Counted from the stretch's first letter, positions 9,775-18,934 are shown. The stretch: 64,000 bases of DNA from Shewanella denitrificans OS217 (GCF_000013765.1 NC_007954.1:3658001-3722000); one strand, 5' to 3'. Translations and numbers: made by a program. Notes: generated by a model not told the origin, from the letters alone.

Positions 9775-9954
9775 CATAAACCTCTACTGGCGGTATTTTT
9801 ACCTTCGACATAAACCCGATGGCACTCAAGAACCCTAAGATAAGCGATATGACAGAGAGAGACAGGTGCCAAAAGTCATGAATATGCAAATACTGGGTTA
9901 TGTTATTCCCCACGCCGTTAACTGAGTGTTAAACCATAACAATAAGAGATAGAG

Positions 9955-11103
9955 ATGCCATTGTTGAAATATCCATTAGCACTCGCCGAGTGGCTGTTAA
10001 TCCTTGCGGCACTTATTAGTTGGAGCTTGGTAAGTTGGTTAGACTTATCCACTCTGCAAGGGCAGAATTTCTGGCTGCAATCTATGGGGTTATGCGGCTT
10101 TATCGGCTTATTTTTACTGGTGGCTTTAGATATTTTACCTAACCGGCATTATTTACTTATCCGAACGGCCATACTCCTACAAGCTGCATTAATACTCAGC
10201 TTACTGGCATTGAACCCTAATGCTTATTTGGCTATTCTATTGATTATTTGGGCATCCCAGCTTGCCGAGTGGTTCGATAAACGCCAAGCCCTATTACAGC
10301 TTGTGGGGGTCAATGCGGCATTTTATAGCCTGAGTGCCTATTATTGGAATTTGGATAGTAGTGAGTTTAATCTGCTTATTTTTAGTGGCTTTCAACTATT
10401 TGCTTACAGTAGTAGCCTCGCTAAGCTCAGCGAAAAGCATGCAAGGCTTGAACAAGAGCAGCTTAATCAGCAGCTATTAAGCACGCGTTCATTGCTTGCA
10501 CAAACCAGCCAGCAGCAAGAAAGGCTCAGAATAGCCCGAGACTTACACGATATTTTAGGCCATCAACTCACGGCGTTGTCACTTCAATTAGAAGTACTTA
10601 GCCATCAAGTTGCCACTGAGACTAAGCCTCAAGTGCAGCAAAGCCAACGACTTGCCAAAGATTTATTGGCCAACATTCGCGCTGTGGTAAAAGAAAAGCG
10701 TCATCAAACCCATCTTGATCTGCTGACCCCGCTGGAAGCAATAATGACCCGGCTTCCTGGGATAAGCCTGCGCTTTACTAAGATGCAGCCTCTGCAGTCG
10801 GCCCTGTTAGCCCAAGAGCTACTCTGCGTACTCCAAGAAGGCATAGCCAATGCGGTGCGCCACGGTAAAGCGACTGAGCTTGAATTAATTATGCGACAAG
10901 AGGGAGAGCAACTCTTACTGACACTCATGGATAATGGTCAAGGTGGGGATTACATCCCAGGCTCAGGCCTACTAGGCATGCAAGAAAGAATGCAGGCATT
11001 CGATGGCAAAGTTGAGGTAAAGCCCCGAGTAGAACATGCTAAAAAGGGTCAAGCTCATCGAGGATCTCAGCTTGAGATCCGCTGCGTTCACCCCTTAGCT
11101 TAA
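9955..11103 (+). CDS. Membrane sensor histidine kinase, NarL/DesK type
   Basis: A 382-residue sensor kinase. The N-terminal 160 residues form about six hydrophobic helices with no large periplasmic domain. A coiled-coil stretch leads to the HisKA_3 dimerisation helix, where RIARDLHDILGHQ carries the phospho-accepting His198. The HATPase domain follows, with LQEGIANAVRHGK (N box) and DNGQGGDYIPGSGLLGM (G1/G2). The architecture resembles DesK-like kinases that sense membrane state. It is divergent from the DUF2141/carotenoid oxygenase operon across about 180 bases and is followed 72 bases later by its response regulator. Control of the divergent operon is plausible but unproven. Confidence 0.88.
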   Translation: MPLLKYPLALAEWLLILAALISWSLVSWLDLSTLQGQNFWLQSMGLCGFIGLFLLVALDILPNRHYLLIRTAILLQAALILSLLALNPNAYLAILLIIWASQLAEWFDKRQALLQLVGVNAAFYSLSAYYWNLDSSEFNLLIFSGFQLFAYSSSLAKLSEKHARLEQEQLNQQLLSTRSLLAQTSQQQERLRIARDLHDILGHQLTALSLQLEVLSHQVATETKPQVQQSQRLAKDLLANIRAVVKEKRHQTHLDLLTPLEAIMTRLPGISLRFTKMQPLQSALLAQELLCVLQEGIANAVRHGKATELELIMRQEGEQLLLTLMDNGQGGDYIPGSGLLGMQERMQAFDGKVEVKPRVEHAKKGQAHRGSQLEIRCVHPLA

Positions 11104-11175
11104 GTTCATTGATAAACGGCCACACACATAACAACACTACTTATAAAAGCGATGCAGTAAGGATACCTAAACAGC

Positions 11176-11835
11176 ATGGAAATTCAGCAAACCAATACAG
11201 CAAAGCCCAGTAAAATTCGTGTTGGTCTGGTTGACGACCAACAACTTGTGCGTCAAGGAATCGCTAGCCTACTGGCGCTTTCGGATAAGATAGAGGTCAC
11301 CTGGCAAGCCGAAAACGGTCAGCAAGCACTTACTCTACTGGCAAGCACTGCTATAGATATACTGCTCAGTGATATAAGAATGCCTGTGATGGATGGGATA
11401 AGTTTGCTGAGCCACATTCGCGCCGACAATAATCAACTACCAACGCTTATGCTCACCACCTTCGATGACAGTGAATTGTTTCTGACCAGTTTACATGCCG
11501 GCGCTAATGGCTTTTTATTAAAAGATGTGTCCTTAGATAAATTACTCAATGCCATCGAAGTCATAGCCCAAGGCGGTGTGCTCATTGAGCCTGTGGTTCT
11601 CAATCAATTAAGCCAACAGGCGCCAATTAATGCCCCTGAAGTTAACCCGCTATCGGAGCGAGAAACCAGCATACTTAAGTTTATGGCTAATGGCTGCTCG
11701 AACAAAGAAATAGCCACTGGGGTATTTTTAGCCGAAGGCACTGTCAAAAATCACGTGTCGAATATCTTGTCCAAACTCGGCTGTCGTGATCGCACCCGCG
11801 CCGTGCTAAAAGGCTTAGAGTTAGGAATTATTTAA
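11176..11835 (+). CDS. NarL/FixJ-type response regulator
   Basis: A 219-residue two-component regulator, partner of the kinase just upstream. The receiver domain (residues 14-130) shows the acidic pair VDDQQ, phosphoacceptor Asp66 in LLSDIRMPVMDG, the switch Thr in LTTFDD, and the conserved Lys in FLLKDVS. The C-terminal LuxR-type helix-turn-helix is LSERETSILKFMANGCSNKE, continuing to VKNHVSNILSKL. AAGGA lies about 10 bases before the ATG. The last eight bases overlap the end of the convergent gene at 11828. Confidence 0.9.
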   Translation: MEIQQTNTAKPSKIRVGLVDDQQLVRQGIASLLALSDKIEVTWQAENGQQALTLLASTAIDILLSDIRMPVMDGISLLSHIRADNNQLPTLMLTTFDDSELFLTSLHAGANGFLLKDVSLDKLLNAIEVIAQGGVLIEPVVLNQLSQQAPINAPEVNPLSERETSILKFMANGCSNKEIATGVFLAEGTVKNHVSNILSKLGCRDRTRAVLKGLELGII

Positions 11836-12643
11836 CTCGAAACATCAGCTTAAATTGACCTAAGTCGCCATAGCTAAACTGAATATCTTGATCCATTGGC
11901 AAATCCAGCACGCCAGCATAGGAACCGGTTATCACTTGCTGGCCCGCCTGTACGCCTATCCCTTGCTGAGATAAGAAGTTCACCAACCAATAGAGCCCAG
12001 CTTTGGGGGTGTGATTGGGGTGTTTAGCTTGGTACCGACGAGGCAGGGACCTTTCTCCTTGGCTTACTTGAAGCTCAAATGCCGCCACTGAGCTTAAATC
12101 ATCCCCCTTGGGGTAATCGATTTTAGGACCAAGATACAGGCCTTGATTCACAAGACCATCAGCCAAGGCCTCAAAATAACTGACCTCACTGGGCTGACTA
12201 TAACGACTCTGAATAAGCTCAAGGGCCAAGCGTACACTACCAATGGCATCATCTATCTGAGCATGGGTATATTCACCCTCCTGGGGAGCGAGCGCCTTGT
12301 TAAATTCAAAGGCGAGTTCCGGCTCGACTCGCGCCAGTCCTTTAGATGAAGGATACACACTGCATAGGGTGCTTAATGTGGCGCTACTTTTGCACTCAGT
12401 GGTGACTGTGGAAGCAAAAATGGGCGCTACTACGTATTTTGTGTCGCCTGTAAGGCTATCCGTCACAGGGAGCAAGCACTTCCAGCCAATCACTTGTGTA
12501 TTCGCTTGCTGGCACACCTCCTGGGAAATTTGCTGTTGCAGGGCAAAGGCATCGATAAAGTTATCAGGCCTAGATTCTGCAGCAAGCCTAGGGCCTGGGA
12601 TCCCGGCTATGCGTCGTAACGCTAACTCACTACTTGGAGTCAT
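11828..12643 (-). CDS. 2-keto-4-pentenoate hydratase-like protein (MhpD/FAH superfamily)
   Basis: A 271-residue protein with the fumarylacetoacetate hydrolase-like fold, close in length to E. coli MhpD. The family pattern is visible: a metal-binding ARVEPELAFEF near residue 115, a VRLALELIQSRY block near residue 145, and ADGLVNQGLYLG near residue 172. The usual reaction is hydration of 2-hydroxypenta-2,4-dienoate in aromatic ring catabolism, but no other catabolic genes are nearby. It lies 37 bases downstream of the MazG-like gene, so the two are probably co-transcribed. The substrate is unknown, and a decarboxylase or hydrolase role is also possible in this superfamily. Confidence 0.72.
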   Translation of the reverse strand: MTPSSELALRRIAGIPGPRLAAESRPDNFIDAFALQQQISQEVCQQANTQVIGWKCLLPVTDSLTGDTKYVVAPIFASTVTTECKSSATLSTLCSVYPSSKGLARVEPELAFEFNKALAPQEGEYTHAQIDDAIGSVRLALELIQSRYSQPSEVSYFEALADGLVNQGLYLGPKIDYPKGDDLSSVAAFELQVSQGERSLPRRYQAKHPNHTPKAGLYWLVNFLSQQGIGVQAGQQVITGSYAGVLDLPMDQDIQFSYGDLGQFKLMFRVK

Positions 12644-12680
12644 GGTATTACCCTTCTCTCACTTGTCTCTGGGGCTGGGG

Positions 12681-13259
12681 TTACGCTTGAATCATTTTCT
12701 CGAGATCCGCAGGGCGATAATAAACCGACTTGAGCACCTTGCCCTGACGCACTGTTTTGCCCGCCATTTCCACATCTTTTGCACACTTAGCAATAATAAA
12801 GTCGCCTTGTTTGCTAGCCATGATCTCAACCCCTTGCTTGGCATAGAAGGCCTGGGTTTCAGCAAACTCTTGCTCATTGCGGCACACTTTACTCATATTG
12901 CTCGAATGAACCTCATCCCAACAGCCAATGAAGTTTATGGATAGGTTCTTGGCAACATTCAGTAGCAAATCAACCAAATAGCTTATTTCCACTGTGTCTT
13001 CGACTTGAGTCGAACCTAAGTGGACTAGGCGGCCCATCAAGACATACACGGAATCGACTATGGCATCGGCCTGTTCAATCAAGCTATCGGCTTGTGCCAA
13101 TTCGGTAAGCTCCTCAATAATCAATGAGGTATGCAAGATGTCTGCTTTAGCGTCAAGACTTGCCTTGTCATTGAGCGGTAAATCAAAGGTTTGGCGAAAC
13201 TCACTGATATCGCGATATAAATGCTCATAAAGTGACTGGGTTAGTTGAGTAAATTCCAT
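12681..13259 (-). CDS. MazG-like all-alpha NTP pyrophosphohydrolase family protein
   Basis: A 192-residue protein. I place the start at ATG 13259 (MEFTQLTQSLYEH) because GAGGGA precedes it; a longer reading to 13292 adds residues with no ribosome site. The helical core carries the metal-binding pattern of MazG/PRA-PH-like nucleotide pyrophosphohydrolases: IIEELTELAQAD near residue 50 and IEQADAIVDSVYVLMG near residue 63 (EExxE then ExxD). The C-terminal third, with FIIAKCAKDVEMAGK, is an extension I do not recognise. Its likely substrate is a non-canonical nucleotide or pyrophosphate-bearing metabolite. It is the first gene of a two-gene unit with the MhpD-like gene. Confidence 0.65.
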   Translation of the reverse strand: MEFTQLTQSLYEHLYRDISEFRQTFDLPLNDKASLDAKADILHTSLIIEELTELAQADSLIEQADAIVDSVYVLMGRLVHLGSTQVEDTVEISYLVDLLLNVAKNLSINFIGCWDEVHSSNMSKVCRNEQEFAETQAFYAKQGVEIMASKQGDFIIAKCAKDVEMAGKTVRQGKVLKSVYYRPADLEKMIQA

Positions 13260-13290
13260 AGTTCCCTCGATAAATGATAAGTTGAAACAC

Positions 13291-13325
13291 AATAAAAAAG
13301 CCGAAGACTCGCTTCAGCTTAAGAC
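13291..13325 (-). terminator. Terminator after fre
   Basis: Read on the minus strand, an AAGCTGAAGC arm pairs with a CTTCGGCTT arm around a GAGT loop and ends in TTTTTT. It lies just beyond the fre stop codon. A very similar hairpin occurs at 55362-55390. Confidence 0.75.
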
Positions 13326-13342
13326 ACATTCTAATAGGCTAA

Positions 13343-14041
13343 CTATTTAATAAAAGCAAAAGCATCGCCGTATAAATGCGCTTCTTCGACGCCCATTTCA
13401 CGAAACACCTGCCTTGCAGCGCCGACCATATCGAAACGGCCGGCGATATAGATGTCATAGCCGATTAGGCTAACAAAATCTTGCTCGATTTGTTTCAACA
13501 GGTTGCCCTGTTTGCCTTGCCAACCTTGTGGTGCATCTTCAACGACAGGAATAAATTCAAGCCATGTGTGAGCCTTGTGCCACTCACGGGCAATGCCTTG
13601 GTAATACATGGCATCTTGGTTTCGGCAACCCCAATAAAACTGAGTGTGAACTGTCTGACCAAGGGAAATTTGTGACTCGATAATGCTTTTGATGTAAGAA
13701 AAACCTGTGCCACCCGCGATCATAAGTCGAGGTCTTTGACTTTCTTGACGTAAAAAAGCGTCACCCGCTGGCGCTTCGATATCAATATGAGTCGAATTCT
13801 TTAACCGCTCCACCACTTGCATAGGGTAGCTTTCGCTGACCGCGGCACCGATATGCAATTCAAGGGTATCGAGTCCTGGTGCTGAGGCAATAGAGAAAGG
13901 ACGTTTGTCATTTTCTGCCATAACAACACTAAGATATTGCCCTGCTTTAAATTCAAAGCCAGCCTCAGGTCTAAGCAATACCTGATAAACAGCATCATTA
14001 AATGGCGTAATTTTTTCTACCTGACAACGAATGGTTTTCAT
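13343..14041 (-). CDS. fre: NAD(P)H-flavin reductase
   Basis: Reduces free flavins with NAD(P)H; in enterobacteria it supplies reduced FMN/FAD to several systems. The 232 residues are colinear with E. coli Fre. The flavin-binding motif is RPFSIAS near residue 47, preceded by FKAGQYLSVVM. The nucleotide-binding motif is AGGTGFSYIKS near residue 108, followed by FYWGCRNQ. The C-terminus DIYIAGRFDM and GDAFAFIK is typical. It lies 75 bases downstream of ubiD on the same strand, the same order as in E. coli. In many bacteria ubiD-like enzymes depend on reduced or prenylated flavin, which gives the pairing biochemical sense. Confidence 0.93.
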   Translation of the reverse strand: MKTIRCQVEKITPFNDAVYQVLLRPEAGFEFKAGQYLSVVMAENDKRPFSIASAPGLDTLELHIGAAVSESYPMQVVERLKNSTHIDIEAPAGDAFLRQESQRPRLMIAGGTGFSYIKSIIESQISLGQTVHTQFYWGCRNQDAMYYQGIAREWHKAHTWLEFIPVVEDAPQGWQGKQGNLLKQIEQDFVSLIGYDIYIAGRFDMVGAARQVFREMGVEEAHLYGDAFAFIK

Positions 14042-14116
14042 CTAACGTCCTTTAAACACCTTTATTAAGGTTAATACTAACAAATTCAATTATAGAATAG
14101 GATTGTTGCAACTGGC

Positions 14117-15598
14117 TTAGAGGGTCGGATGACTGTCTATGCCTAAGTCTTGCCAAATTTCATCTACTTTTTGCTTTACATTGGGGTCCATGACTATGGG
14201 GGTGCCCCATTCTCTTTGGGTTTCACCTGGCCATTTATTAGTGGCATCTAGGCCCATTTTCGAGCCAAGCCCCGCCACAGGAGAGGCAAAGTCCAAGTAA
14301 TCTATAGGAGTGTGATCGATCAAGGTAGTGTCACGGGTGGGATCCATGCGAGTCGTGATCGCCCAAATAACATCTTGCCAGTCGCGACAATTTACGTCCT
14401 CATCCACCACTATGATGAACTTGGTATACATAAATTGGCGTAAAAAAGACCAAGCCCCCATCATCACTCGCTTGGCATGCCCTGGGTATTGTTTACGAAT
14501 GGAGATCACCGCCATACGGTATGAGCAACCTTCCGGTGGCAAGTAAAAATCAATAATTTCAGGGTATTGCTTACGTAAAATCGGCACAAACACTTCATTA
14601 AGCGCAACCCCAAGCATGGCAGGCTCATCCGGCGGACGACCTGTGTACGTGCTGTGGTAAATGGCATCTTTGCGCTTAGTGATATGAGTTACAGTAAAGA
14701 CAGGGAAACTGTCGGTCTCATTGTAGTAACCCGTGTGATCCCCGTATGGCCCTTCTTCAGCCATTTCATTAGGATCGATATAGCCTTCTAAAATGATCTC
14801 ACTGGTCGCAGGCACTTCTAAATCGCAACTGATGGCTTTACACACCTCAGTGCGCTCGCCCCTGAGCAGGCCGGCAAAGGCGTATTCACTCATAGAATCA
14901 GGTACCGGGGTCACCGCAGCTAGAATTGTCACAGGATCGCTACCAAGAGCTACTACCACAGGGTAGCGCTCTCCAGGATGAAGCTCCTTAAAGTCTTTAA
15001 AGTCTAAAGCGCCACCACGATGATCGAGCCAGCGCATAATCAGTTTATTTTTGCCCAATAACTGTTGGCGGTAGATACCTAAGTTTTGCCTTTTTTGTCT
15101 CGGGCCTTTGGTAATGGTCAGTCCCCAAGTCACTAGTGGAGCTACGTCGCCGGGCCAGCAATGCTGAATAGGTAATGCGGTTAAATCAACCTCATCACCT
15201 GTGATCACCACTTGCTGACAAGGGGCATGACTCACAGATTTAGGCGGCATGTTTAAGGCTTGCTTAAACTTAGGCAGTTTGGCTAGGGCATCTTTGAAAC
15301 CCGTTGGTGGCTCGGGCTCTTTTAAAAAAGCCAGTAATTCCCCTACTTCCCGCAGGGCTAAAGGGTCTTCCTTACCCAACGCCATGGCAACCCGTTTAGG
15401 GGTACCGAAGAGGTTAACCAATACAGGCATAGTGTTATCTTTTGGGTTTTCAAACAATAACGCAGGACCACCTGAGCGCAGTACGCGATCGGCAATTTCA
15501 GTCATTTCTAAATAAGGATCAACGGGATAACTAATGCGTTTAAGTTCGCCATTGGCTTCTAAGTGATCAATAAAGCTGCGTAAATCCTTAAAACTCAT
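14117..15598 (-). CDS. ubiD: 4-hydroxy-3-polyprenylbenzoate decarboxylase UbiD
   Basis: Decarboxylates the octaprenyl-hydroxybenzoate intermediate in ubiquinone synthesis, using prenylated FMN made by UbiX. The 493 residues match the usual length. The N-terminus MSFKDLRSFIDHLE is typical, and the family signature with the catalytic Glu residues is seen around GYIDPNEMAEEGPYGDHTG (about residue 280). DVNCRDWQDVIWAITTRMDP and the ending WGTPIVMDP are also conserved. It is followed by fre on the same strand. The ATG at 15598 gives the expected N-terminus. Confidence 0.95.
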   Translation of the reverse strand: MSFKDLRSFIDHLEANGELKRISYPVDPYLEMTEIADRVLRSGGPALLFENPKDNTMPVLVNLFGTPKRVAMALGKEDPLALREVGELLAFLKEPEPPTGFKDALAKLPKFKQALNMPPKSVSHAPCQQVVITGDEVDLTALPIQHCWPGDVAPLVTWGLTITKGPRQKRQNLGIYRQQLLGKNKLIMRWLDHRGGALDFKDFKELHPGERYPVVVALGSDPVTILAAVTPVPDSMSEYAFAGLLRGERTEVCKAISCDLEVPATSEIILEGYIDPNEMAEEGPYGDHTGYYNETDSFPVFTVTHITKRKDAIYHSTYTGRPPDEPAMLGVALNEVFVPILRKQYPEIIDFYLPPEGCSYRMAVISIRKQYPGHAKRVMMGAWSFLRQFMYTKFIIVVDEDVNCRDWQDVIWAITTRMDPTRDTTLIDHTPIDYLDFASPVAGLGSKMGLDATNKWPGETQREWGTPIVMDPNVKQKVDEIWQDLGIDSHPTL

Positions 15599-15736
15599 AA
15601 CTAAATGCCTATCATTTCAAACCTGTTATGCCGCGCACTATAGCATTTTTTATCTGCTCGAGATAACTCAATTTGGCTACTCAAGTGCAAGATATTGGAG
15701 TAAGCTTTATCTATCTCCAGCGGTCTGGGTATCATA

Positions 15737-16525
15737 ATGGCACACTGTAAAATGGCAAACGCCATAACCTCACTTCATCGCCTCAAACGTAAGTTTACAG
15801 CCTTCGACTTGCCTTCAATAATTCGAGTTATCTTAGCCTCACTGTGCCTTGCGACTTTCCTCAGCGGTGCAGTACAAGCGAGGGATGAAACTCGAGTGTC
15901 ATTCAGTCAAGGATACCAACTCAATCATAATGACCGACATGCTCATCCTTCAGCTTGGTGGTTAACACCTAGGCATAACGTCCATGGTTATGTTCGCGCT
16001 GAACCTTACCCATTTCACCACACTAGGTATTCACGCTGGGGAAATAGACTGTCGCCAAATTCATCCTTGAGCATTAGTTGGGGCAATAGCCCTTATTATC
16101 ACAACAGCGGTTTCTATCAGCAGCCAAGATGGCGTCATTGGAATGGTTTTGAAGACAACTTTGAAGACGACTTTGAAGACAATAATGCCTTTAGCCCATG
16201 GCATAATAATTCTCGAGTTTACTCAACTAATGATTATGCAAGCTATGTCTATTCAGACACTGGAAATGCTCGCAGACAGAATGCTTGGCGTAAACAAGAA
16301 TACTTGCAGGCTAACCAGATAATACAAGACACTGCAATACAGGTCGCACCTATTTCACGGTTAAGCACTCAGGTGAGTCACAGCACTGGGTTAACCAGCT
16401 TACCCGCGAATGCTAGAGTGGTGCAGCAAGACAGTGGCATTGTCTATGAATGGCAAGGGGTCAGTTACCGCTTCGATTGGAGCACTCAGACATATCTAGC
16501 CATCACAGATAAAACCGAAGAATAA
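15737..16525 (+). CDS. Exported hypothetical protein with a low-complexity acidic/aromatic middle
   Basis: A 262-residue protein with no function I recognise. A long N-terminal leader precedes a hydrophobic signal (IIRVILASLCLATFLSGA, ending near residue 47). The mature part is rich in His, Trp, Tyr and Asn, with a short acidic repeat GFEDNFEDDFEDN near residue 137. The C-terminal segment ARVVQQDSGIVYEWQGVSYRF resembles small beta-motif domains of exported proteins in which a 'Y-x-G-V-x-Y' pattern recurs. It is convergent with the diguanylate cyclase gene, whose stop lies 3 bases away. Probably periplasmic or surface-associated. Confidence 0.6.
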   Translation: MAHCKMANAITSLHRLKRKFTAFDLPSIIRVILASLCLATFLSGAVQARDETRVSFSQGYQLNHNDRHAHPSAWWLTPRHNVHGYVRAEPYPFHHTRYSRWGNRLSPNSSLSISWGNSPYYHNSGFYQQPRWRHWNGFEDNFEDDFEDNNAFSPWHNNSRVYSTNDYASYVYSDTGNARRQNAWRKQEYLQANQIIQDTAIQVAPISRLSTQVSHSTGLTSLPANARVVQQDSGIVYEWQGVSYRFDWSTQTYLAITDKTEE

Positions 16526-16527
16526 AT

Positions 16528-17937
16528 CTACTCCATGTCTTCAAAGAAATAATAATCTGTTTTTGAATGCATCTTGGCATGATACATGGCCGTATCAGCA
16601 GCCCTTAACAATAAGCCACTGGCGTTGCCATCTGTGGGTAATAGGCTGACTCCAAAGCTGGCCCCTATTTTCAACTCATGCTCTTCTACTGTGATGGGCT
16701 CGTTTATTAAAGCCTGTAATTGATTAATTTTGTTGATAACATCTTGTCTGTGGGCGATGACATCCAGCCAAACAACAAATTCATCCCCTCCTAAGCGTCC
16801 AACAATATCGGTATTACGTAGATTGTCATGCAAGCGTTTAGCTATGGTCATAATCACCTTATCTCCAACGCCATGACCTAAGGTATCGTTAATCGTCTTA
16901 AAATTATTCAGATCGAGAAAGAGTAATGCCGCTTGAGAGTTAGAACGTATAGCACGGGCGATGGCAATATCCACTTGCTTAATTAAGGCACGGCGATTAA
17001 AAATCCCCGTCAGCTCATCGTGCTCAGCCAAAAACTTAAGTTTGATCTGTTGCTCAGTAAGAATCTGCGTCTGCTTTTCCACTTCCCGCTTAAGTTCATC
17101 CTTCTTGATGGTCATTCCCTTCAGTGAGGCTTTCATCTCGTTAAAGTCTTGGGCAAGGCAAGAAAACTCATCCTGATTATTGACCTCTATCTTGCTATTG
17201 AGATCGCCTTTCGCCAGCACTTTAACCCCAGTCACTAATGAATGAATTGCGCTACGAAAACGCCTAAGGGTTAAATAAGAAAACACGGTAACCAGTAATG
17301 TCATCAACAACAAGCAGACACCTGTGACATAAATCAGGTTTCGCTGGATGTACTTGGCCCGCTGAATGGACATATGGTGCAAGCTAAACACATCTTCTGT
17401 CATCTCTTGAGTGATCATATTGTACCTTGCCTCTAACAAGCTCGCCTTGGTATTAAAGGTCTCATTGTTTGATGCAGCATGAGCGTCTTCCAGCGCAATA
17501 TATTCAGCATATTCAGATTCACTGAAGCGAGTATTGCCCCTTGCAGATTTGTTCGAGTTTAATTTAGCCGATCGATTTAATGCAGTTTCCGCGGGCAGCT
17601 GAGTATTGACCAAGACCCGAGTGTTAGTATTTAGCCGGTTCAGATTATTCAACAGTCTTTGCTGCTTTTCATCCCAGCCCATGGGGATTTGTAGCTGACG
17701 AGCTAAATTCGCTTGACGATTATTAAGCACTTTCAGACTCAACTCATCTGAATATTCTTGATAAAGCCACAACTGGCTTCTTAAATTATCTATATTGAGT
17801 TGAATTTCCATCACTTGATTAAGTTGGTTATAAATAAACTCCTGATAATCGTAGGCCTTATACAAAAATGAACTAATCCCTAAAATGAGCAGCGCACATA
17901 AATACACGATCAGCTGTAATCTAAGAGCTATCATCAT
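16528..17937 (-). CDS. Membrane diguanylate cyclase with HAMP and GGDEF domains
   Basis: Makes the second messenger cyclic di-GMP. The 469 residues run: transmembrane helix 1 (about 5-25), a helical periplasmic sensor region to about 200, transmembrane helix 2 (NLIYVTGVCLLLMTLLVTVF), HAMP, and a C-terminal GGDEF domain. The active-site loop is intact as GRLGGDEFVVW, and an RxxD inhibitory site (RNTD) lies five residues before it, so the enzyme is probably active and product-inhibited. It lies 4 bases downstream of a solute-binding protein gene, so the two are translationally close and probably work together. AAGCC-type ribosome signals are weak at both genes. Confidence 0.9.
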   Translation of the reverse strand: MMIALRLQLIVYLCALLILGISSFLYKAYDYQEFIYNQLNQVMEIQLNIDNLRSQLWLYQEYSDELSLKVLNNRQANLARQLQIPMGWDEKQQRLLNNLNRLNTNTRVLVNTQLPAETALNRSAKLNSNKSARGNTRFSESEYAEYIALEDAHAASNNETFNTKASLLEARYNMITQEMTEDVFSLHHMSIQRAKYIQRNLIYVTGVCLLLMTLLVTVFSYLTLRRFRSAIHSLVTGVKVLAKGDLNSKIEVNNQDEFSCLAQDFNEMKASLKGMTIKKDELKREVEKQTQILTEQQIKLKFLAEHDELTGIFNRRALIKQVDIAIARAIRSNSQAALLFLDLNNFKTINDTLGHGVGDKVIMTIAKRLHDNLRNTDIVGRLGGDEFVVWLDVIAHRQDVINKINQLQALINEPITVEEHELKIGASFGVSLLPTDGNASGLLLRAADTAMYHAKMHSKTDYYFFEDME

Positions 17938-17941
17938 AGGC

Positions 17942-18934
17942 TTACCACAGGCTCCGCTGGCGACTCATATCCTCGAAGGCTTGAGTATGTATAACATTAC
18001 GAAAATCCACAGTCACATCCCCTGGCACTAAACGATTCTGTAATGCCCACCGTGCTTGAGTTTGCAAGTTAGATACGAGTGAATTCCCAAGAGAAAGGCG
18101 AAACACATAATCTCGCCACGAATAACTCAGCTCAGATTGTGATACCTGAAGTAATTGACTCACATCTTGTTGATACTGCTCTGGTGCGGCATTAATAAGG
18201 TCGATAGCCTCTGATAGTGCTTGTAATATCCTGGCATTTGCCTCGACATTCTTTTTAGCTAGATTTTTTTTTGTGATTAAATTGAATGAGAGACTATACA
18301 AACCTTTAGTACTCAGTACTTGAATTGGCCCAGTAGCAAGCTGAGACACTTGATACCCAAGCGGCTCCCAAGCGGAAATGATATCAACCTTCCCGGCCAG
18401 CAAAGCTGGGACTAGCTCACTGGCACTCAAGTAGACTCTATCGATAAAATCTAAACTTTTTGAATGCAGGATAAGCGTGTTATCAATAAAAAACTCACTG
18501 GCACTGCTTTTAATCATACCGACGCGTGCACCTTTGAGATTAGCGATATTAGGATATTTATCAGGATTCAAACTCAAGAGCTTTACATCATTATCAGACT
18601 CGACAAAACTTGTCAGCACAGTGAAATCATCCCTGAAAAAGCTATTAAACATCACCACGGTTTCTGAGGCTGTAGCAAATTCCGCATCACCCGCTATCAT
18701 CTGCTCAAAACACTTAACCCCGCCATTTAACAGCTGCAACTCAATATTTAAGCCAAACTTTTTAAATAAACCTTGTTGCTCGGCGACAAAAAAAGGCGCA
18801 GACAAGGGAGTACTAGACACTGCTATCCGATAGGTGTGGGGTATTATGGGGAAATTCGCCGTTGCAAATACACTTTTGTAGATAACCCCTGTCGCTAAGA
18901 TAAATCCCGTTAATATCAGTGCTAATCTAATCAT
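17942..18934 (-). CDS. Periplasmic solute-binding protein, SsuA/THI5/NMT1-like
   Basis: A type-II periplasmic binding protein of about 330 residues. I prefer ATG 18934 (MIRLALILTGFILATG, a signal peptide or anchor) over a TTG at 19006 that gives an unlikely leader. Family features are VSSTPLSAPFFVAEQQGLFKK near residue 35, the LLNGGVKCFEQMIAGDAEFATAS block, and GKVDIISAWEPLGYQ. Relatives bind sulfonates, nitrate or thiamine precursors and feed ABC transporters. Here no permease or ATPase gene is adjacent. Instead it is followed 4 bases later by a diguanylate cyclase, which suggests a sensing rather than a transport role (inference). Confidence 0.8.
   Translation of the reverse strand: MIRLALILTGFILATGVIYKSVFATANFPIIPHTYRIAVSSTPLSAPFFVAEQQGLFKKFGLNIELQLLNGGVKCFEQMIAGDAEFATASETVVMFNSFFRDDFTVLTSFVESDNDVKLLSLNPDKYPNIANLKGARVGMIKSSASEFFIDNTLILHSKSLDFIDRVYLSASELVPALLAGKVDIISAWEPLGYQVSQLATGPIQVLSTKGLYSLSFNLITKKNLAKKNVEANARILQALSEAIDLINAAPEQYQQDVSQLLQVSQSELSYSWRDYVFRLSLGNSLVSNLQTQARWALQNRLVPGDVTVDFRNVIHTQAFEDMSRQRSLW

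Noticed and set aside
12297..12944. A 215-codon plus-strand frame
   Set aside because: It lies opposite the MhpD-like and MazG-like genes, both of which have clear family motifs; it is an antisense shadow.
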